From contig NZ_MWUE01000018.1 of the NCBI RefSeq assembly GCF_002077695.1, positions 1 through 64,000 of the forward strand: a stretch of 64,000 nt of DNA, given 5' to 3'. The notes beneath the pieces are model-generated. The model was given only the letters and a program-made list of their open reading frames with translations. It did not search any database and was not told the origin of the DNA. The translations under genes were made by a program, and so were the position numbers. Of this stretch, positions 25,402 through 34,854 are shown piece by piece (the first letter of the stretch is position 1; the number at the start of each line of letters is the position of its first letter). This DNA is from Pantoea latae (GTDB lineage Bacteria; Pseudomonadota; Gammaproteobacteria; Enterobacterales; Enterobacteriaceae).

Positions 25402-25953
25402 GTGAAATCTGTTATCACTTTTCTCTCGCTGGTGACCTTTAGCCTGACGGCGACGCTCAGCGCCGAAGCCGCGTCGTTGCAGGATCAGCTTGCCGCCGTG
25501 GCGGCAGCCGAGAACGCCGGCAAGGCGCAGGAGCAATCGCAGGAGGATGCGCGTCAGGCGAGGTTCGACCGCGAGGCGCGTGAAGAGCACGCGCGACGCG
25601 CCAGAATCGCCGCCGCCAGCGCGGAACGTCAGCGTCAGCGCGACGCCGCCGCCTCTGCGGAAAAATCGCGCGTGCTGGCGGAGCATCAGGCCGACAAGAA
25701 GCGCGATCAAAGCTATGAAGATGAGCTGCGCCAGCTGGAGCTGGAGCAGCGCAAGCTGGCGCTGAAGCGTGAAGCAGCACGGGTGGCGCGCGAAGATGAG
25801 TATATCGATCAGGATCTGAAATCGCGCGCCGCGCGCACCGACGTGGTCCAGTCGGAAGCGGATGCGACGCGCAACCTGTCGCAGGGCGGACGCGATTTGC
25901 TGCAGAGCGAAGGCAAAGCGCGGGAGAAAAAGGCCGGCAGCTGGTTTAACTGA
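25402..25953 (+). CDS. DUF5384 family periplasmic coiled-coil protein
   Basis: 183 residues, GTG start with GAGGAGG upstream. A signal peptide (ends ATLSAEA) is followed by a long charged helix rich in Arg, Glu and Ala (about 30-150), predicted coiled coil, and a polar tail. This is the DUF5384 pattern. It is co-transcribed with the glycine-zipper lipoprotein, so the two may act together in the envelope. The function is unknown. Confidence 0.8.
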   Translation: MKSVITFLSLVTFSLTATLSAEAASLQDQLAAVAAAENAGKAQEQSQEDARQARFDREAREEHARRARIAAASAERQRQRDAAASAEKSRVLAEHQADKKRDQSYEDELRQLELEQRKLALKREAARVAREDEYIDQDLKSRAARTDVVQSEADATRNLSQGGRDLLQSEGKAREKKAGSWFN

Positions 25954-25973
25954 GGCCTTGTTCTGCCCGGCGA

Positions 25974-27851
25974 TTAAGGCTGATGCGCCGTCTCGACCGG
26001 CGCTTCGCTCGGCGGCGGCAGGAAGATATGATCGAGGATCTCGCGCATCACCGGCGCGGCGGTTACCCCTTCGTTGCCGCCGTTCTCCAGAATCAGCGCC
26101 ACCGCCACCTTCGGATCGTTAAAGGGCGCAAACGCGGTATAGAAGATATGGTCGCGCAGGCGCACCGGGATCATCTTCGCGTTGTAGGTCTGGTTCTGCT
26201 TCAGGCTGAACACCTGCGAGGTGCCGCTCTTGGCCGCAATGCCATAGGGCGCGGTATGGAAATATTTATAGCCGGTGCCGTTCGGCGCATTCGCCATGCC
26301 GAACATCGCCCGGCGCACCAGCGCCCAGTAAGGCGAACGCGCGTCGCCAATCTGCGGCTGAGGCAGCGACGGCTGATACATCTCCACCGATTTGCCGCGT
26401 TCGGCTTTCGCCAGCAGATGCGGCGCGATCACCTTGCCGTTGTTGATCAGCGCCACCATCGCCTTCACCATCTGAATCGGCGTGGCGATCCAGTAGCCCT
26501 GGCCGATGCCTACCGACACCGTATCGCCCTGATACCACCCCTTTTTATGCACTTTCAGCTTCCAGTCGCGGCTTGGCAGCAGACCGTTGTACTCCTCGTT
26601 AAGATCGATGCCGGTCGATTTGCCATAGCCGAACTGACTGAGCATGCTGTGAATACGATCGATGCCCATCATAAAGGCCACCTGATAAAAGAAGGTGTCG
26701 GCCGACTCTTCAATCGCTTTGGTGACGTCGAGCATGCCGTGGCCGCTTTTTTTCCAGTCGCGGTAGCGGCGATCGGTGCCCGGCAGCGTCCAGGTGGGCG
26801 CGCCGAAGAAGCTGGTCTGCGGCGTGATGACCCCGGTCAGCAGCGCCGACATCGCCATATAGGGTTTTACCGTCGACGCGGGCGGATAGAGTCCCTGGGT
26901 GACGCGGTTGATCAGCGGCAGGTTTTTGTCCTGCAGCAGCGTTTTGTAGGCCTGGTAGCTGATGCCCTTCACGAAGGGATTGGGATCGTAGCTGGGGCTG
27001 GAGACCATCGCCAGCACCGAGCCGTCGTGCGGATCCTCCACCAGCACCGCGGCGCGCTGCCCGGCCAGCAGGCTTTCAACATACTGCTGTAAATGAAGAT
27101 CGATGGTCAGGGTAATGTTTTTACCCGCCACCGGCGGCACCTCTTTCAGCACGCGCACGATGCGGCCGTGGTTGTCCACTTCCACTTCCTGATAGCCCGG
27201 CTTGCCGTGCAGCAGCGACTCGTAATACCCCTCGATGCCCTGCTTGCCGATGTTGTGATCGGCGGCATAGTTCTCGGCGATGCCGGCGGCGTTGAGACGC
27301 TTATAGTCGTTATCGTTGATTTTAGAGACGTAGCCGACCACGTGCGCCAGGTCCGCGCCGTAGGGGTATTCGCGATCCTGATAGGTGTCGATGCTGACGC
27401 CGGTAAAGCGGTACTGGTTGACCGAGAAGCGCGCCACCTGCTCGTCGGTCAGCTCCTCTTTCAGCACCACCGGCTTGTAGCGGCTGTTCTGCTTCAGGGT
27501 GCGGGTAAAGGTGTCGATCTCCTCCGGCGTCAGATCGACAATCGGCGTCAGCGCCTTCAGCGTCGCCTGCATATCGTCGATTTTATACGGCGTGAGCATA
27601 ATGTCGTACCAGGTGACGTTATGCACCAGCGGAATGCCGTTGCGATCGTAGATCAGCCCGCGCGTCGGCGCGATGGGGATCATTTTGATGTCGTTCTGGT
27701 TAGATCGCGTCTGGTAGTAGCCGTGATCGCGCACCTGCAGACGATAGAGATTGACGCCGAGAATAATGAAACAGGTCACGACCAGCGCGAAGGCGACCAG
27801 CGCACGGCGCGCGAAGAGCTTTTCTTCAGCTTCGAAATTGCGGAAATTCAT
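25974..27851 (-). CDS. Penicillin-binding protein 2 paralogue (orphan mrdA-like)
   Basis: A class B PBP of 625 residues with the TM helix at 17-39, dimerisation/pedestal domain and transpeptidase. Motifs are Ser326-x-x-Lys329 (PPASTVKPYM), Ser383-Ala-Asp385 and KSGT at 541-544, all intact. It aligns with E. coli PBP2 through LINRVTQGLYPP and WYQGDTVSVGIGQGYW but has a divergent C-terminus. The usual partners rlmH, rsfS, mrdB and rlpA are absent, so it is probably a second PBP2, comparable in idea to PBP2-SAL of Salmonella. The canonical mrdA should be elsewhere. It would cross-link peptidoglycan during elongation under special conditions. No clear ribosome site is seen. Confidence 0.88.
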   Translation of the reverse strand: MNFRNFEAEEKLFARRALVAFALVVTCFIILGVNLYRLQVRDHGYYQTRSNQNDIKMIPIAPTRGLIYDRNGIPLVHNVTWYDIMLTPYKIDDMQATLKALTPIVDLTPEEIDTFTRTLKQNSRYKPVVLKEELTDEQVARFSVNQYRFTGVSIDTYQDREYPYGADLAHVVGYVSKINDNDYKRLNAAGIAENYAADHNIGKQGIEGYYESLLHGKPGYQEVEVDNHGRIVRVLKEVPPVAGKNITLTIDLHLQQYVESLLAGQRAAVLVEDPHDGSVLAMVSSPSYDPNPFVKGISYQAYKTLLQDKNLPLINRVTQGLYPPASTVKPYMAMSALLTGVITPQTSFFGAPTWTLPGTDRRYRDWKKSGHGMLDVTKAIEESADTFFYQVAFMMGIDRIHSMLSQFGYGKSTGIDLNEEYNGLLPSRDWKLKVHKKGWYQGDTVSVGIGQGYWIATPIQMVKAMVALINNGKVIAPHLLAKAERGKSVEMYQPSLPQPQIGDARSPYWALVRRAMFGMANAPNGTGYKYFHTAPYGIAAKSGTSQVFSLKQNQTYNAKMIPVRLRDHIFYTAFAPFNDPKVAVALILENGGNEGVTAAPVMREILDHIFLPPPSEAPVETAHQP

Positions 27852-27968
27852 TAGGCGGCATTGGCAGATGAGTTATTTTTTGTAGTCGCGCTAATGATAG
27901 GCAGCTAAAAGAGCAGCACCAGCGGGAAGATGCACAGGAGTCGAGAAAAGTGTGTCATTTGGTGAGAA

Positions 27969-27984
27969 TGTTACGAACGTAACA
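27969..27984. promoter_or_regulatory. Palindrome upstream of the PBP2 paralogue
   Basis: TGTTACGAACGTAACA has 7-bp arms around AA and lies about 120 bp before the PBP2-paralogue start, in the gap after deoD. It is a plausible operator for an unidentified regulator. Confidence 0.4.
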
Positions 27985-27988
27985 GGAT

Positions 27989-28016
27989 GTTCCCCGCGCC
28001 GACCGGCACGGGGAAC
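27989..28016 (-). terminator. Hairpin after deoD
   Basis: GTTCCCCG pairs with CGGGGAAC 15 bp past the deoD stop. No clear T-tract follows, so read-through into the PBP2 paralogue is possible. Confidence 0.45.
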
Positions 28017-28030
28017 AGGCAGGCGCAGGC

Positions 28031-28744
28031 TTAGTCGCCCAGCAGCACCGACTCCAGCGCGATCTTAATCATATCGTTGAAGGTGGTCTGACGCTCGGCA
28101 GAGGTGGTCTGCTCATGGGTGCGGATATGGTCCGACACGGTGCAGATGGTCAGCGCCTTCGCGCCAAACTCCGCCGCCACGCCGTAAATGCCCGCCGCTT
28201 CCATCTCCACGCCGAGGATGCCGTACTTCTCCATCACGTCGAACATCTGCGGATCTGGGGTATAGAACAGATCGGCAGAGAAGATGTTGCCGACGCGCGC
28301 GTCCACGCCCAGCGCTTTGGCCGCGTCAACCGCGTTGCGCACCATATCGAAGTCGGCGATCGCCGCGAAGTCGTGATCCTTAAAGCGCATGCGGTTGACT
28401 TTAGAGTCGGTGCAGGCACCCATGCCGATCACGATGTCACGCAGCTTCACGTCCGGGCGCACCGCGCCGCAGGAGCCGACGCGGATGATTTTCTTCACGC
28501 CAAAATCGGTGATCAGCTCTTTGGTGTAGATCGAGCAGGACGGGATGCCCATGCCGTGACCCATCACGGAGATTTTGCGGCCTTTATAGGTGCCGGTGTA
28601 GCCCAGCATGCCGCGCACGTTGTTCACTTCAACCGGGTTTTCCAGAAAGGTTTCCGCGATGTGCTTTGCGCGCAGCGGGTCGCCCGGCATCAGTACCACG
28701 TCGGCGAAGTCGCCCATTTCTGCATTAATGTGAGGAGTTGCCAT
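28031..28744 (-). CDS. deoD: Purine nucleoside phosphorylase
   Basis: 237 residues, nearly identical in layout to E. coli DeoD (239). [41 protein letters not shown] (phosphate site), [10 protein letters not shown] (nucleoside site) and the catalytic Asp in CTVSDHI are present. It phosphorolyses purine (deoxy)nucleosides to base plus (deoxy)ribose-1-phosphate as a cytosolic hexamer. It is the last gene of deoCABD; AAAGGAC precedes the ATG and the gap to deoB is 34 bp. Confidence 0.97.
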   Translation of the reverse strand: MATPHINAEMGDFADVVLMPGDPLRAKHIAETFLENPVEVNNVRGMLGYTGTYKGRKISVMGHGMGIPSCSIYTKELITDFGVKKIIRVGSCGAVRPDVKLRDIVIGMGACTDSKVNRMRFKDHDFAAIADFDMVRNAVDAAKALGVDARVGNIFSADLFYTPDPQMFDVMEKYGILGVEMEAAGIYGVAAEFGAKALTICTVSDHIRTHEQTTSAERQTTFNDMIKIALESVLLGD

Positions 28745-28778
28745 GGTTATTTGTCCTTTTTAAATTTAGCGGCTCTGT

Positions 28779-30002
28779 TTACAGCATGCTCTTGCCGTAG
28801 TCCATATCGGACAGGCCAAAATAGTGCGCGATCGTCTGCCCGATGTCCGCGAAGGTCTCGCGGTAGCCCAGCGAGCCGGGTTTCACTTTCGGGCCGTAGA
28901 TCAGAATCGGAATATGCTCGCGCGTGTGCTCGGTGCCCTGCCAGGTCGGGTCGCAGCCGTGGTCGGCGGTGAGGATCAGAATGTCATCCTCTTTCACCAG
29001 CGCCATCAGCTCCGGCAGACGGCGATCGAACAGCTCCAGCCCGCCCGCATAGCCGGCGACGTCGCGACGGTGACCCCAGGTGGAGTCGAAATCGACGAAG
29101 TTGGTAAAGACGATCGACTGGTCGGGCGCCTGTTTCATCTGCTCGATGGTGGCGTCGAACAGCGCGTCCAGGCCGGTGGCTTTCACCTTCTGCGTGATGC
29201 CCTGCTGAGCGTAGATGTCAGCGATTTTACCCACTGAAATCACTTCGCCGCCCTTTTCGTCCACCAGCTTTTTCAGCATGGTCGGCGAAGGCGGTTCCAC
29301 CGCCAGGTCGTGACGGTTGCCGGTGCGCTCGAAGTGGCCCGCTTTGTCGCCGACAAACGGACGCGCGATAACGCGGCCGATATTGTAGCCGCCTTCGGTC
29401 AGCTCTTCACGGGCGATTTCACACAGTTCATAGAGGCGGTCAAGGCCGAAAGTCTCTTCGTGACAGGCGATTTGGAACACCGAGTCCGCCGAGGTGTAGA
29501 AAATCGGCTTGCCGGTTTTCATATGCTCTTCGCCCAGCTGGTCGAGGATCACCGTGCCGGAAGAGTGGCAGTTGCCGAGATAGCCCGGCAGATCGGCGCG
29601 TTCCACCAGCTTGTCGAGCAGTTCCTGCGGAAAGCTGTTCTCTTTGTCGCTGAAGTAGCCCCAGTCGAACAGCACCGGCACGCCGGCGATTTCCCAGTGG
29701 CCGGACGGAGTGTCTTTGCCGGAGGAGATTTCGCTGGCGTAGGCGTAGGCGCCGGTGATCTCTGCATTGGGATCGAGGCCCAGCGGAAAGCGGCCGGTGG
29801 AAAGCTCGGCGGCTTTGCCGAGGCCGAGCGCGGTGAGGTTCGGCAGATGCAGCGGGCCTTTACGGCCTTTGTCCGCTTCGCCGTTAAAGCACGCTTCGGC
29901 GATGTGGCCCAGCGTGTCCGATCCTGCGTCGCCGAATTTGTCGGCGTCTTTGCTTGAGCCGATCCCAAAGGAATCGAGCACCATAATAAAAGCACGTTTC
30001 AT
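28779..30002 (-). CDS. deoB: Phosphopentomutase
   Basis: 407 residues, the same length as E. coli DeoB. It belongs to the alkaline-phosphatase superfamily: MVLDSFGIG at the N-terminus carries metal Asp, then [11 protein letters not shown] (phospho-Thr site), [10 protein letters not shown] and HTREHIPIL (metal ligands). It converts (deoxy)ribose-1-phosphate to the 5-phosphate for DeoC. I start it at 30002, where AGGAG precedes the ATG and homology begins; an in-frame ATG 30 bp upstream adds unmatched residues. The 206-bp gap to deoA holds two hairpins. Confidence 0.96.
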   Translation of the reverse strand: MKRAFIMVLDSFGIGSSKDADKFGDAGSDTLGHIAEACFNGEADKGRKGPLHLPNLTALGLGKAAELSTGRFPLGLDPNAEITGAYAYASEISSGKDTPSGHWEIAGVPVLFDWGYFSDKENSFPQELLDKLVERADLPGYLGNCHSSGTVILDQLGEEHMKTGKPIFYTSADSVFQIACHEETFGLDRLYELCEIAREELTEGGYNIGRVIARPFVGDKAGHFERTGNRHDLAVEPPSPTMLKKLVDEKGGEVISVGKIADIYAQQGITQKVKATGLDALFDATIEQMKQAPDQSIVFTNFVDFDSTWGHRRDVAGYAGGLELFDRRLPELMALVKEDDILILTADHGCDPTWQGTEHTREHIPILIYGPKVKPGSLGYRETFADIGQTIAHYFGLSDMDYGKSML

Positions 30003-30068
30003 GCAAGTCTCCTGCGCCTGCGCGCGTGACAAGTCAAAAAAAAGCGATCAGATCAGTATACCCGAATG

Positions 30069-30107
30069 GCTGCCTGACGGCAGCATAAAGCCGCAGATTT
30101 GCGGCTT
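30069..30107 (-). promoter_or_regulatory. Two adjacent hairpins in the deoA-deoB gap
   Basis: GCTGCC/GGCAGC (30069-30084) and AAGCCGC/GCGGCTT (30088-30107) lie back to back in the unusually long space between deoA and deoB. They could cause partial termination or RNA processing within the operon. Confidence 0.45.
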
Positions 30108-30208
30108 CGTCACGTCAGATACGGCCGCGGATAACAGGGCTCGATCGCAAAACGCAAAAACGGCATCCCTGCCCGTTCGGCCCGCGCCATATTATCCGCG
30201 GTTTAGGC

Positions 30209-31540
30209 TCAGCCGTCGCTGGCGGTGACCCGGCGATAAACCACCGGCGTCGCCTCTGGCGCGCTGTCGCTCAGCGTCACCGCCGCTTTCACCGCTGCGG
30301 CCGCCTGCTGCCAGCTCGCCTCGCTGCTAGCGTGCACCATCGCCAGCGGGCGCTGCGCGTCGGCGCGTTCCCCCAGGGTGATCATATCGCTCATGCCCAC
30401 GCTGTAGTCGATGCTGTCGCTGGCGCGCTGACGCCCGCCGCCCATCGCCACCACCGCCATCCCCAGCGCGCGCGTGTCCATGCTGCTGACGATGCCGGGA
30501 CGATCGGCGTAGACCGCTTTGCTGAGCATCGGCTGGGGCAGATAAGCGTCGTGGCGCTCGACAAAGTCGACCGGGCCGCCCTGCGCGGCGACCATGCGCG
30601 CGAACACCTCCGCCGCCTGGCCGCTGTCCAGCACCTGCAGCAGCTTGCCGCGCGCCTCTTCTTCGCTGGCCGCCAGTTTGCCGGAGATCAGCATCTCGCT
30701 GCACAGCGCCAGGGTCACCTCCAGCAGGCGCGGGTTGCGCTCTGCGCCAGTGAGAAAGCGCACCGCTTCGCGCACTTCCAGCGCGTTGCCCGCGCTGGAG
30801 GCGAGCACCTGATTCATATCGGTGAGCAGCGCGGTGGTGGTGCAGCCCGCGCCGTTCGCCACGCCGACAATCGCCTGCGCCAGATCGTGCGACGCCTCGA
30901 AGGTGGGCATAAAGGCGCCGGAGCCGACCTTGACGTCCATCACCAGCGCGTCCAGCCCTTCCGCCAGCTTTTTCGCCAGAATCGAGGCGGTGATCAGCGG
31001 GATAGAGTCCACGGTGGCGGTGATATCGCGCGTGGCGTAGAAGCGCTTGTCCGCCGGCGCCAGCGAGCTGGTCTGGCCGATGATCGCCACGCCGACCTGT
31101 TTGATGATCTGACGAAAACGATCGTCGTCCGGGAAGATGTCGAAGCCGGGGATCGCCTCCAGCTTGTCCAGCGTGCCGCCGGTATGGCCCAGGCCGCGCC
31201 CCGAGATCATCGGCACATAGCCGCCGCAGGCGGCCACCATCGGACCCAGCATCAGCGAGGTCACGTCGCCGACGCCGCCCGTCGAATGTTTATCGACCAC
31301 CGGTCCGTTGAGGTTGAGCGACCGCCAGTTGAGCACGGTGCCGGAGTCGCGCATCGCCATGGTCAGCGCCACGCGCTCCGGCAGCGACATATCGTGAAAA
31401 AAGATGGTCATCGCCAGCGCGGCAATCTGGCCTTCCGACACGCTGTTGTCGCGCACGCCGTTGATAAAGAAGCGGATTTCCTCTTCACTCAGCGCCTGGC
31501 CGTCGCGTTTCTTACGGATAATTTCTTGCGGCAGAAACAA
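30209..31540 (-). CDS. deoA: Thymidine phosphorylase
   Basis: 443 residues from a TTG start ([14 protein letters not shown]). Key parts are [15 protein letters not shown] (phosphate loop), [16 protein letters not shown] (family signature) and KVGSGAFMP. It converts thymidine plus phosphate to thymine and deoxyribose-1-phosphate. I chose TTG 31540 because GGGGG lies 5-6 bp upstream and E. coli DeoA begins MFLAQEI; ATG 31552, four codons earlier, has no ribosome site. It is the second gene of deoCABD. Confidence 0.95.
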   Translation of the reverse strand: MFLPQEIIRKKRDGQALSEEEIRFFINGVRDNSVSEGQIAALAMTIFFHDMSLPERVALTMAMRDSGTVLNWRSLNLNGPVVDKHSTGGVGDVTSLMLGPMVAACGGYVPMISGRGLGHTGGTLDKLEAIPGFDIFPDDDRFRQIIKQVGVAIIGQTSSLAPADKRFYATRDITATVDSIPLITASILAKKLAEGLDALVMDVKVGSGAFMPTFEASHDLAQAIVGVANGAGCTTTALLTDMNQVLASSAGNALEVREAVRFLTGAERNPRLLEVTLALCSEMLISGKLAASEEEARGKLLQVLDSGQAAEVFARMVAAQGGPVDFVERHDAYLPQPMLSKAVYADRPGIVSSMDTRALGMAVVAMGGGRQRASDSIDYSVGMSDMITLGERADAQRPLAMVHASSEASWQQAAAAVKAAVTLSDSAPEATPVVYRRVTASDG

Positions 31541-31599
31541 AATCGCCCCCATGATCAGGGTTGAGATGAGAATGGCGGCCAGCGGCCGCCGTCACGCAA

Positions 31600-32379
31600 T
31601 CAGTAGCCGGCTTTGCTGCTGGCGGTCTGATGACCCAGCGCGTTCAGCAGGCTGGCTAACAGGCTGGATGCGCCAAAGCGGAAGTGGCGCGCGTCGGCCC
31701 AGCCTTCGCCGAGGATGTCGTCCGCCAGCTTGAGGTAGAGCGCCGCGTCTTCCGCGCTGCGCACGCCGCCGGCCGGTTTAAAGCCGACCTGCTCTTTCAC
31801 GCCTTTATCGCGGATCACGCTCATCATGATCTGCGCCACTTCCGGCGTGGCGTTGACCGGCACCTTGCCGGTAGAGGTTTTGATAAAGTCCGCGCCTGCG
31901 TCGATGGCGATCTCAGAGGCCTGGCGGATCAGCGCTTCCTCTTTCAGCTCGCCGCTTTCGATAATTACCTTCAGCAGCACGTCAGCCTGAGCGCACGCCT
32001 CTTTACAGGCTTTCACCAGATCGAAGCCGATCTGGGCGTTGCCGGCGATCAGCGCGCGATAGGAAAACACCACGTCGACTTCATCCGCGCCGTAGGCGAT
32101 AGCCGCGCGGGTTTCCGCCAGCGCGATGTCGATGTCGTCGTTGCCGTGCGGGAAGTTGGTCACGGTGGCGATGCGGATCTCTGGCGTGCCCTGCTCGCGC
32201 AGCGCTTTGCGCGCCACCGGAATAAAGCGCGGATAGATGCAGATAGCGGCGGTGTTGCCCGCAGGCGATTTCGCCTGGCGGCAGAGGGCGATCACTTTTT
32301 CATCGGTGTCGTCTTCGTTCAGGGTGGTCAGGTCCATCAGGTGCAGCGCGCGCTGCGCCGCAGCGGTAATGTCAGTCAT
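31600..32379 (-). CDS. deoC: Deoxyribose-phosphate aldolase
   Basis: 259 residues, equal to E. coli DeoC. It is a class I aldolase TIM barrel with the Schiff-base Lys in DFIKTSTGK, the second Lys in [10 protein letters not shown] and the phosphate-binding Gly/Ser region RFGASSLL. It splits deoxyribose-5-phosphate into glyceraldehyde-3-phosphate and acetaldehyde. I start at 32379 (GGAGAACACT before ATG); the longer frame begins inside the promoter. It is first in deoCABD, behind DeoR and CRP sites. Confidence 0.97.
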   Translation of the reverse strand: MTDITAAAQRALHLMDLTTLNEDDTDEKVIALCRQAKSPAGNTAAICIYPRFIPVARKALREQGTPEIRIATVTNFPHGNDDIDIALAETRAAIAYGADEVDVVFSYRALIAGNAQIGFDLVKACKEACAQADVLLKVIIESGELKEEALIRQASEIAIDAGADFIKTSTGKVPVNATPEVAQIMMSVIRDKGVKEQVGFKPAGGVRSAEDAALYLKLADDILGEGWADARHFRFGASSLLASLLNALGHQTASSKAGY

Positions 32380-32422
32380 AGTGTTCTCCAGATAACAAAC
32401 AGGCGCGAAAGCGCCGGCTGAA

Positions 32423-32438
32423 TGTGATAATTCTAACA
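32423..32438. promoter_or_regulatory. DeoR-like operator overlapping the deo promoter -10
   Basis: TGTGATAATTCTAACA resembles the DeoR operator half-sites TGTTAGAA/TTCTAACA. The minus-strand -10 TAGAAT (32430-32435) lies within it, as in E. coli where the operator covers the -10. The predicted transcription start is near 32423. Confidence 0.7.
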
Positions 32439-32456
32439 ATTCCAGCGGCTGGCGAA

Positions 32457-32472
32457 TGTGTTATCCGTCACA
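32457..32472. promoter_or_regulatory. CRP site of the deo promoter
   Basis: TGTGTTATCCGTCACA matches TGTGA-N6-TCACA at 9 of 10 positions. Its centre (32464.5) is 41.5 bp upstream of the predicted start, the class II activator position also used at E. coli deoP2. Confidence 0.75.
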
Positions 32473-32524
32473 CCGCTATCAGCAACAGAAAGCGATGGCG
32501 TTATTATAACGCAGAGAGACGCAA

Positions 32525-32540
32525 TGTTACTATTATCACA
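32525..32540. promoter_or_regulatory. Second DeoR-like operator
   Basis: TGTTACTATTATCACA is a second imperfect DeoR-type palindrome, 102 bp from the first centre to centre. It fits DNA looping by DeoR between two operators. A CytR role cannot be excluded: GCGTTATTATAACGC, a near palindrome, lies at 32498-32512 between CRP and this site. Confidence 0.55.
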
Positions 32541-32551
32541 TTGAGAGAAGA

Positions 32552-33328
32552 TTACGCAGGCAGGTTGAACAGCGCGCACGTGTTGCGCCACAGCGCCTCG
32601 GCGATCGCCTGCGGCGACTCCGGGCGCAGCTCGCACAAGGTTTGCCACACCAGACGGGCGCGCTCCGGCCGGTTCGGCTCGCCCTGAAAGCCGTGCAGCG
32701 GCATATCGGGCGCGTCGGTTTCAAGCAGCAGCGCCTCCAGCGGCAGCTGCGCCAGGGTATTACGGGTTTTGCTGGCGCGCGCGTAGGTGATGGTGCCGCC
32801 GACGCCGATGGCGTAGCCGAGTTTGATAAAGGCCTGCGCCTGCTGCAGGCTGCCGGCGAAGCCGTGCACCACGCCGCGGCGCGGCAGGTCGTGACGGCGC
32901 AGATGCAGCGCCAGCTTGTCGTGGGTGCGGCGCGAATGGAGGATCACCGGCAGCTCGTACTGCTTCGCCAGCCGCAGCTGCGCGTCGAGCAAAAACTCCT
33001 GACGCGCAAACTGCGGGTTCTCCATATAGAGGTCGAGGCCGATCTCGCCTATCGCCGCAAGCTTTGCTGGCTGCTGCTGCAGCCAGCTCTCCAACTGGTC
33101 GAGATGCGCGTCTTCATGCCGATCGATAGCGATGGGATGCAGGCCGAGCGCCGCGTAAAGCGCGGGATGCTGCGCCGCCAGCGCCACAATGCGCGCAAAG
33201 CGGCTGGCGTCCACCGCCGGTACGATAATGCGCTCGACCCCCGCCTCGGCGGCGCGCGCGATACTCTTTTCCTCATCGCCGACAAAAGGCGGGAAATCGA
33301 AATGGCAGTGGGTGTCGGTAAATCTCAT
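32552..33328 (-). CDS. yjjV: TatD-family metal-dependent hydrolase YjjV
   Basis: A 258-residue TIM-barrel amidohydrolase. DTHCHFDFPPF (His7, His9) and GEIGLDLY, HSRRTHDK, VVHGFAG and LLETDAPDMP hold the metal ligands of TatD-like 3'-5' nucleases. It matches E. coli YjjV. Its stop precedes the deo promoter region and its start overlaps the yjjU end by 4 bp, as in the E. coli yjjU-yjjV pair. Confidence 0.93.
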   Translation of the reverse strand: MRFTDTHCHFDFPPFVGDEEKSIARAAEAGVERIIVPAVDASRFARIVALAAQHPALYAALGLHPIAIDRHEDAHLDQLESWLQQQPAKLAAIGEIGLDLYMENPQFARQEFLLDAQLRLAKQYELPVILHSRRTHDKLALHLRRHDLPRRGVVHGFAGSLQQAQAFIKLGYAIGVGGTITYARASKTRNTLAQLPLEALLLETDAPDMPLHGFQGEPNRPERARLVWQTLCELRPESPQAIAEALWRNTCALFNLPA

Positions 33329-34377
33329 GCCAGCGACCCTTCATCATAGTCTGCGTCGTTGCCTGCGACCGGCGGCGTCATGATCGGCCGGTTGTCGGGC
33401 GCGTTGGCGACCGGCGCCAGCGGCGTGACGGTGGTATAGCGCACGAACGGCTCGGCGTCGCTGAGCCACTGTCCCAGCGTCGCCAGGAAGTAGCGGCCGC
33501 AGCGCCGCCCCAGATGGTAGTCCTGATTCAGCGACGCGACGCGGCTGCCGAGCGCCATGCTCGCCAGCACGTGCGGCGGATAGATTTCAATGATACGCAG
33601 GTCGTCCGGCGGCTGCTCGATAAACTGCTGGATCTCGCGATAGCTCGCTTCGTGATGATGCAGGATGTTGATCATCGGCTGCAGCGCGCTGGCGCTCAGC
33701 CAGCGCTCCATGCGCTTCATCCATTTTGGCGTATAAAACATCTGCGACGGCACGGTGCGGATCACTACGATGGTATCCGCGCCGCGCCGCGCCGCCTCAC
33801 GCACCGGAATGGCGTCGCTGATGCCGCCGTCAAGATAGCTGATGCCCTCCAGGTCGACCCCGAGCCGGTAAAAGCCGGGAATGGCGCTGGAGGCTTTAAT
33901 GAGATCGTGCCAGTTGGCGCTGGTCGGCGCGAAATAGCCGGGCGTATAGTCGTCGCTGCGGCAGGCGCACATATAGAATTCGCGTCCGCTGTCGAACAGC
34001 AGCTTGCCGCTCTCCAGCGACAGCGGCAGTTCGCGCCGCGTCACGTCGATAAGCCAGTCGAGATCGATCAGGTTGCCGCCGCGCACGAAGCGCAGCGGAT
34101 CGAAAAAGAGTTTGCTGGTGGTGTAGCGCGTGATAACGCGACGCGCGTAGCCCTGCTGGCCGCAGACAAAGGCAGAGAGATTTTGCGCCCCGGCCGAGGT
34201 GCCGATAAAGAGATCGAAGGGATTGAATTTCGCCCGCTGGAACTCGTCCAGCACGCCTGCAGTAAAGATGCCGCGCTGTCCGCCACCTTCGCAGACCAGA
34301 GCGATTTTACGCGCTTTAAAGGGGGAAAGGGCTAAGGGCTCAATCGCGCCCAGCGTAACGGGGATCCGAATACCCAC
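33325..34377 (-). CDS. yjjU: Patatin-like phospholipase YjjU
   Basis: 350 residues (E. coli YjjU 357). The patatin domain shows the oxyanion motif GGGQRG at 31-36, nucleophile Ser in GTSAG (59-63) and catalytic Asp in DGGISDA. No signal peptide, so a cytoplasmic acyl hydrolase is likely. It overlaps yjjV by 4 bp and lies downstream of ytjA. Confidence 0.92.
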   Translation of the reverse strand: MGIRIPVTLGAIEPLALSPFKARKIALVCEGGGQRGIFTAGVLDEFQRAKFNPFDLFIGTSAGAQNLSAFVCGQQGYARRVITRYTTSKLFFDPLRFVRGGNLIDLDWLIDVTRRELPLSLESGKLLFDSGREFYMCACRSDDYTPGYFAPTSANWHDLIKASSAIPGFYRLGVDLEGISYLDGGISDAIPVREAARRGADTIVVIRTVPSQMFYTPKWMKRMERWLSASALQPMINILHHHEASYREIQQFIEQPPDDLRIIEIYPPHVLASMALGSRVASLNQDYHLGRRCGRYFLATLGQWLSDAEPFVRYTTVTPLAPVANAPDNRPIMTPPVAGNDADYDEGSLA

Positions 34378-34592
34378 TTCTGTTCCTCAGAAAGGGTTCA
34401 GAGGTCTGCTGTTGCGTTTATCCGTTTGAATTCAGCAGCATCCCGGAGAACCAGCCATGTTGTCTCCTGACCCGCCGCCAGACTAGCTGGCGGCTGCCGC
34501 CGCGCGTGATGCGTTTTCCTTTACGCTGCGCGGCGGCTGGCTGGTCTCCGCTTTATGCATGCTCATTGCAAAAATCAGAATGACTCAACCGG

Positions 34593-34754
34593 TCAGGGTC
34601 GTTTGCGGCCGGTAAACAGGCTCACGAGGAACAGAATAATACCAACAACGAAGACAACTTTAGCCGCCCATGCTGCCGTACCGGCGAGGCCGCCAAATCC
34701 TAACGCCGCCGCGATCAGTGCAATTACCAGAAAAATAATACCCCAACGAAACAT
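34593..34754 (-). CDS. ytjA: DUF1328 small membrane protein YtjA
   Basis: A 53-residue protein, [19 protein letters not shown] at the N-terminus and [16 protein letters not shown] at the C-terminus, with two hydrophobic helices. It is almost identical to E. coli YtjA (DUF1328). GGAGAGG sits before the ATG. The gene lies between osmY and yjjU exactly as in E. coli. Function unknown; probably stress-related through osmY linkage. Confidence 0.93.
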   Translation of the reverse strand: MFRWGIIFLVIALIAAALGFGGLAGTAAWAAKVVFVVGIILFLVSLFTGRKRP

Positions 34755-34854
34755 AAGCCTCTCCTTACCTTAGTGAAATCGAACTGCTCGTTTCTTTCCC
34801 ATTTTGGGTTTTGTTTTGTCAGTACGGCGTCACGCGGACGCCGCGCTCACGACG

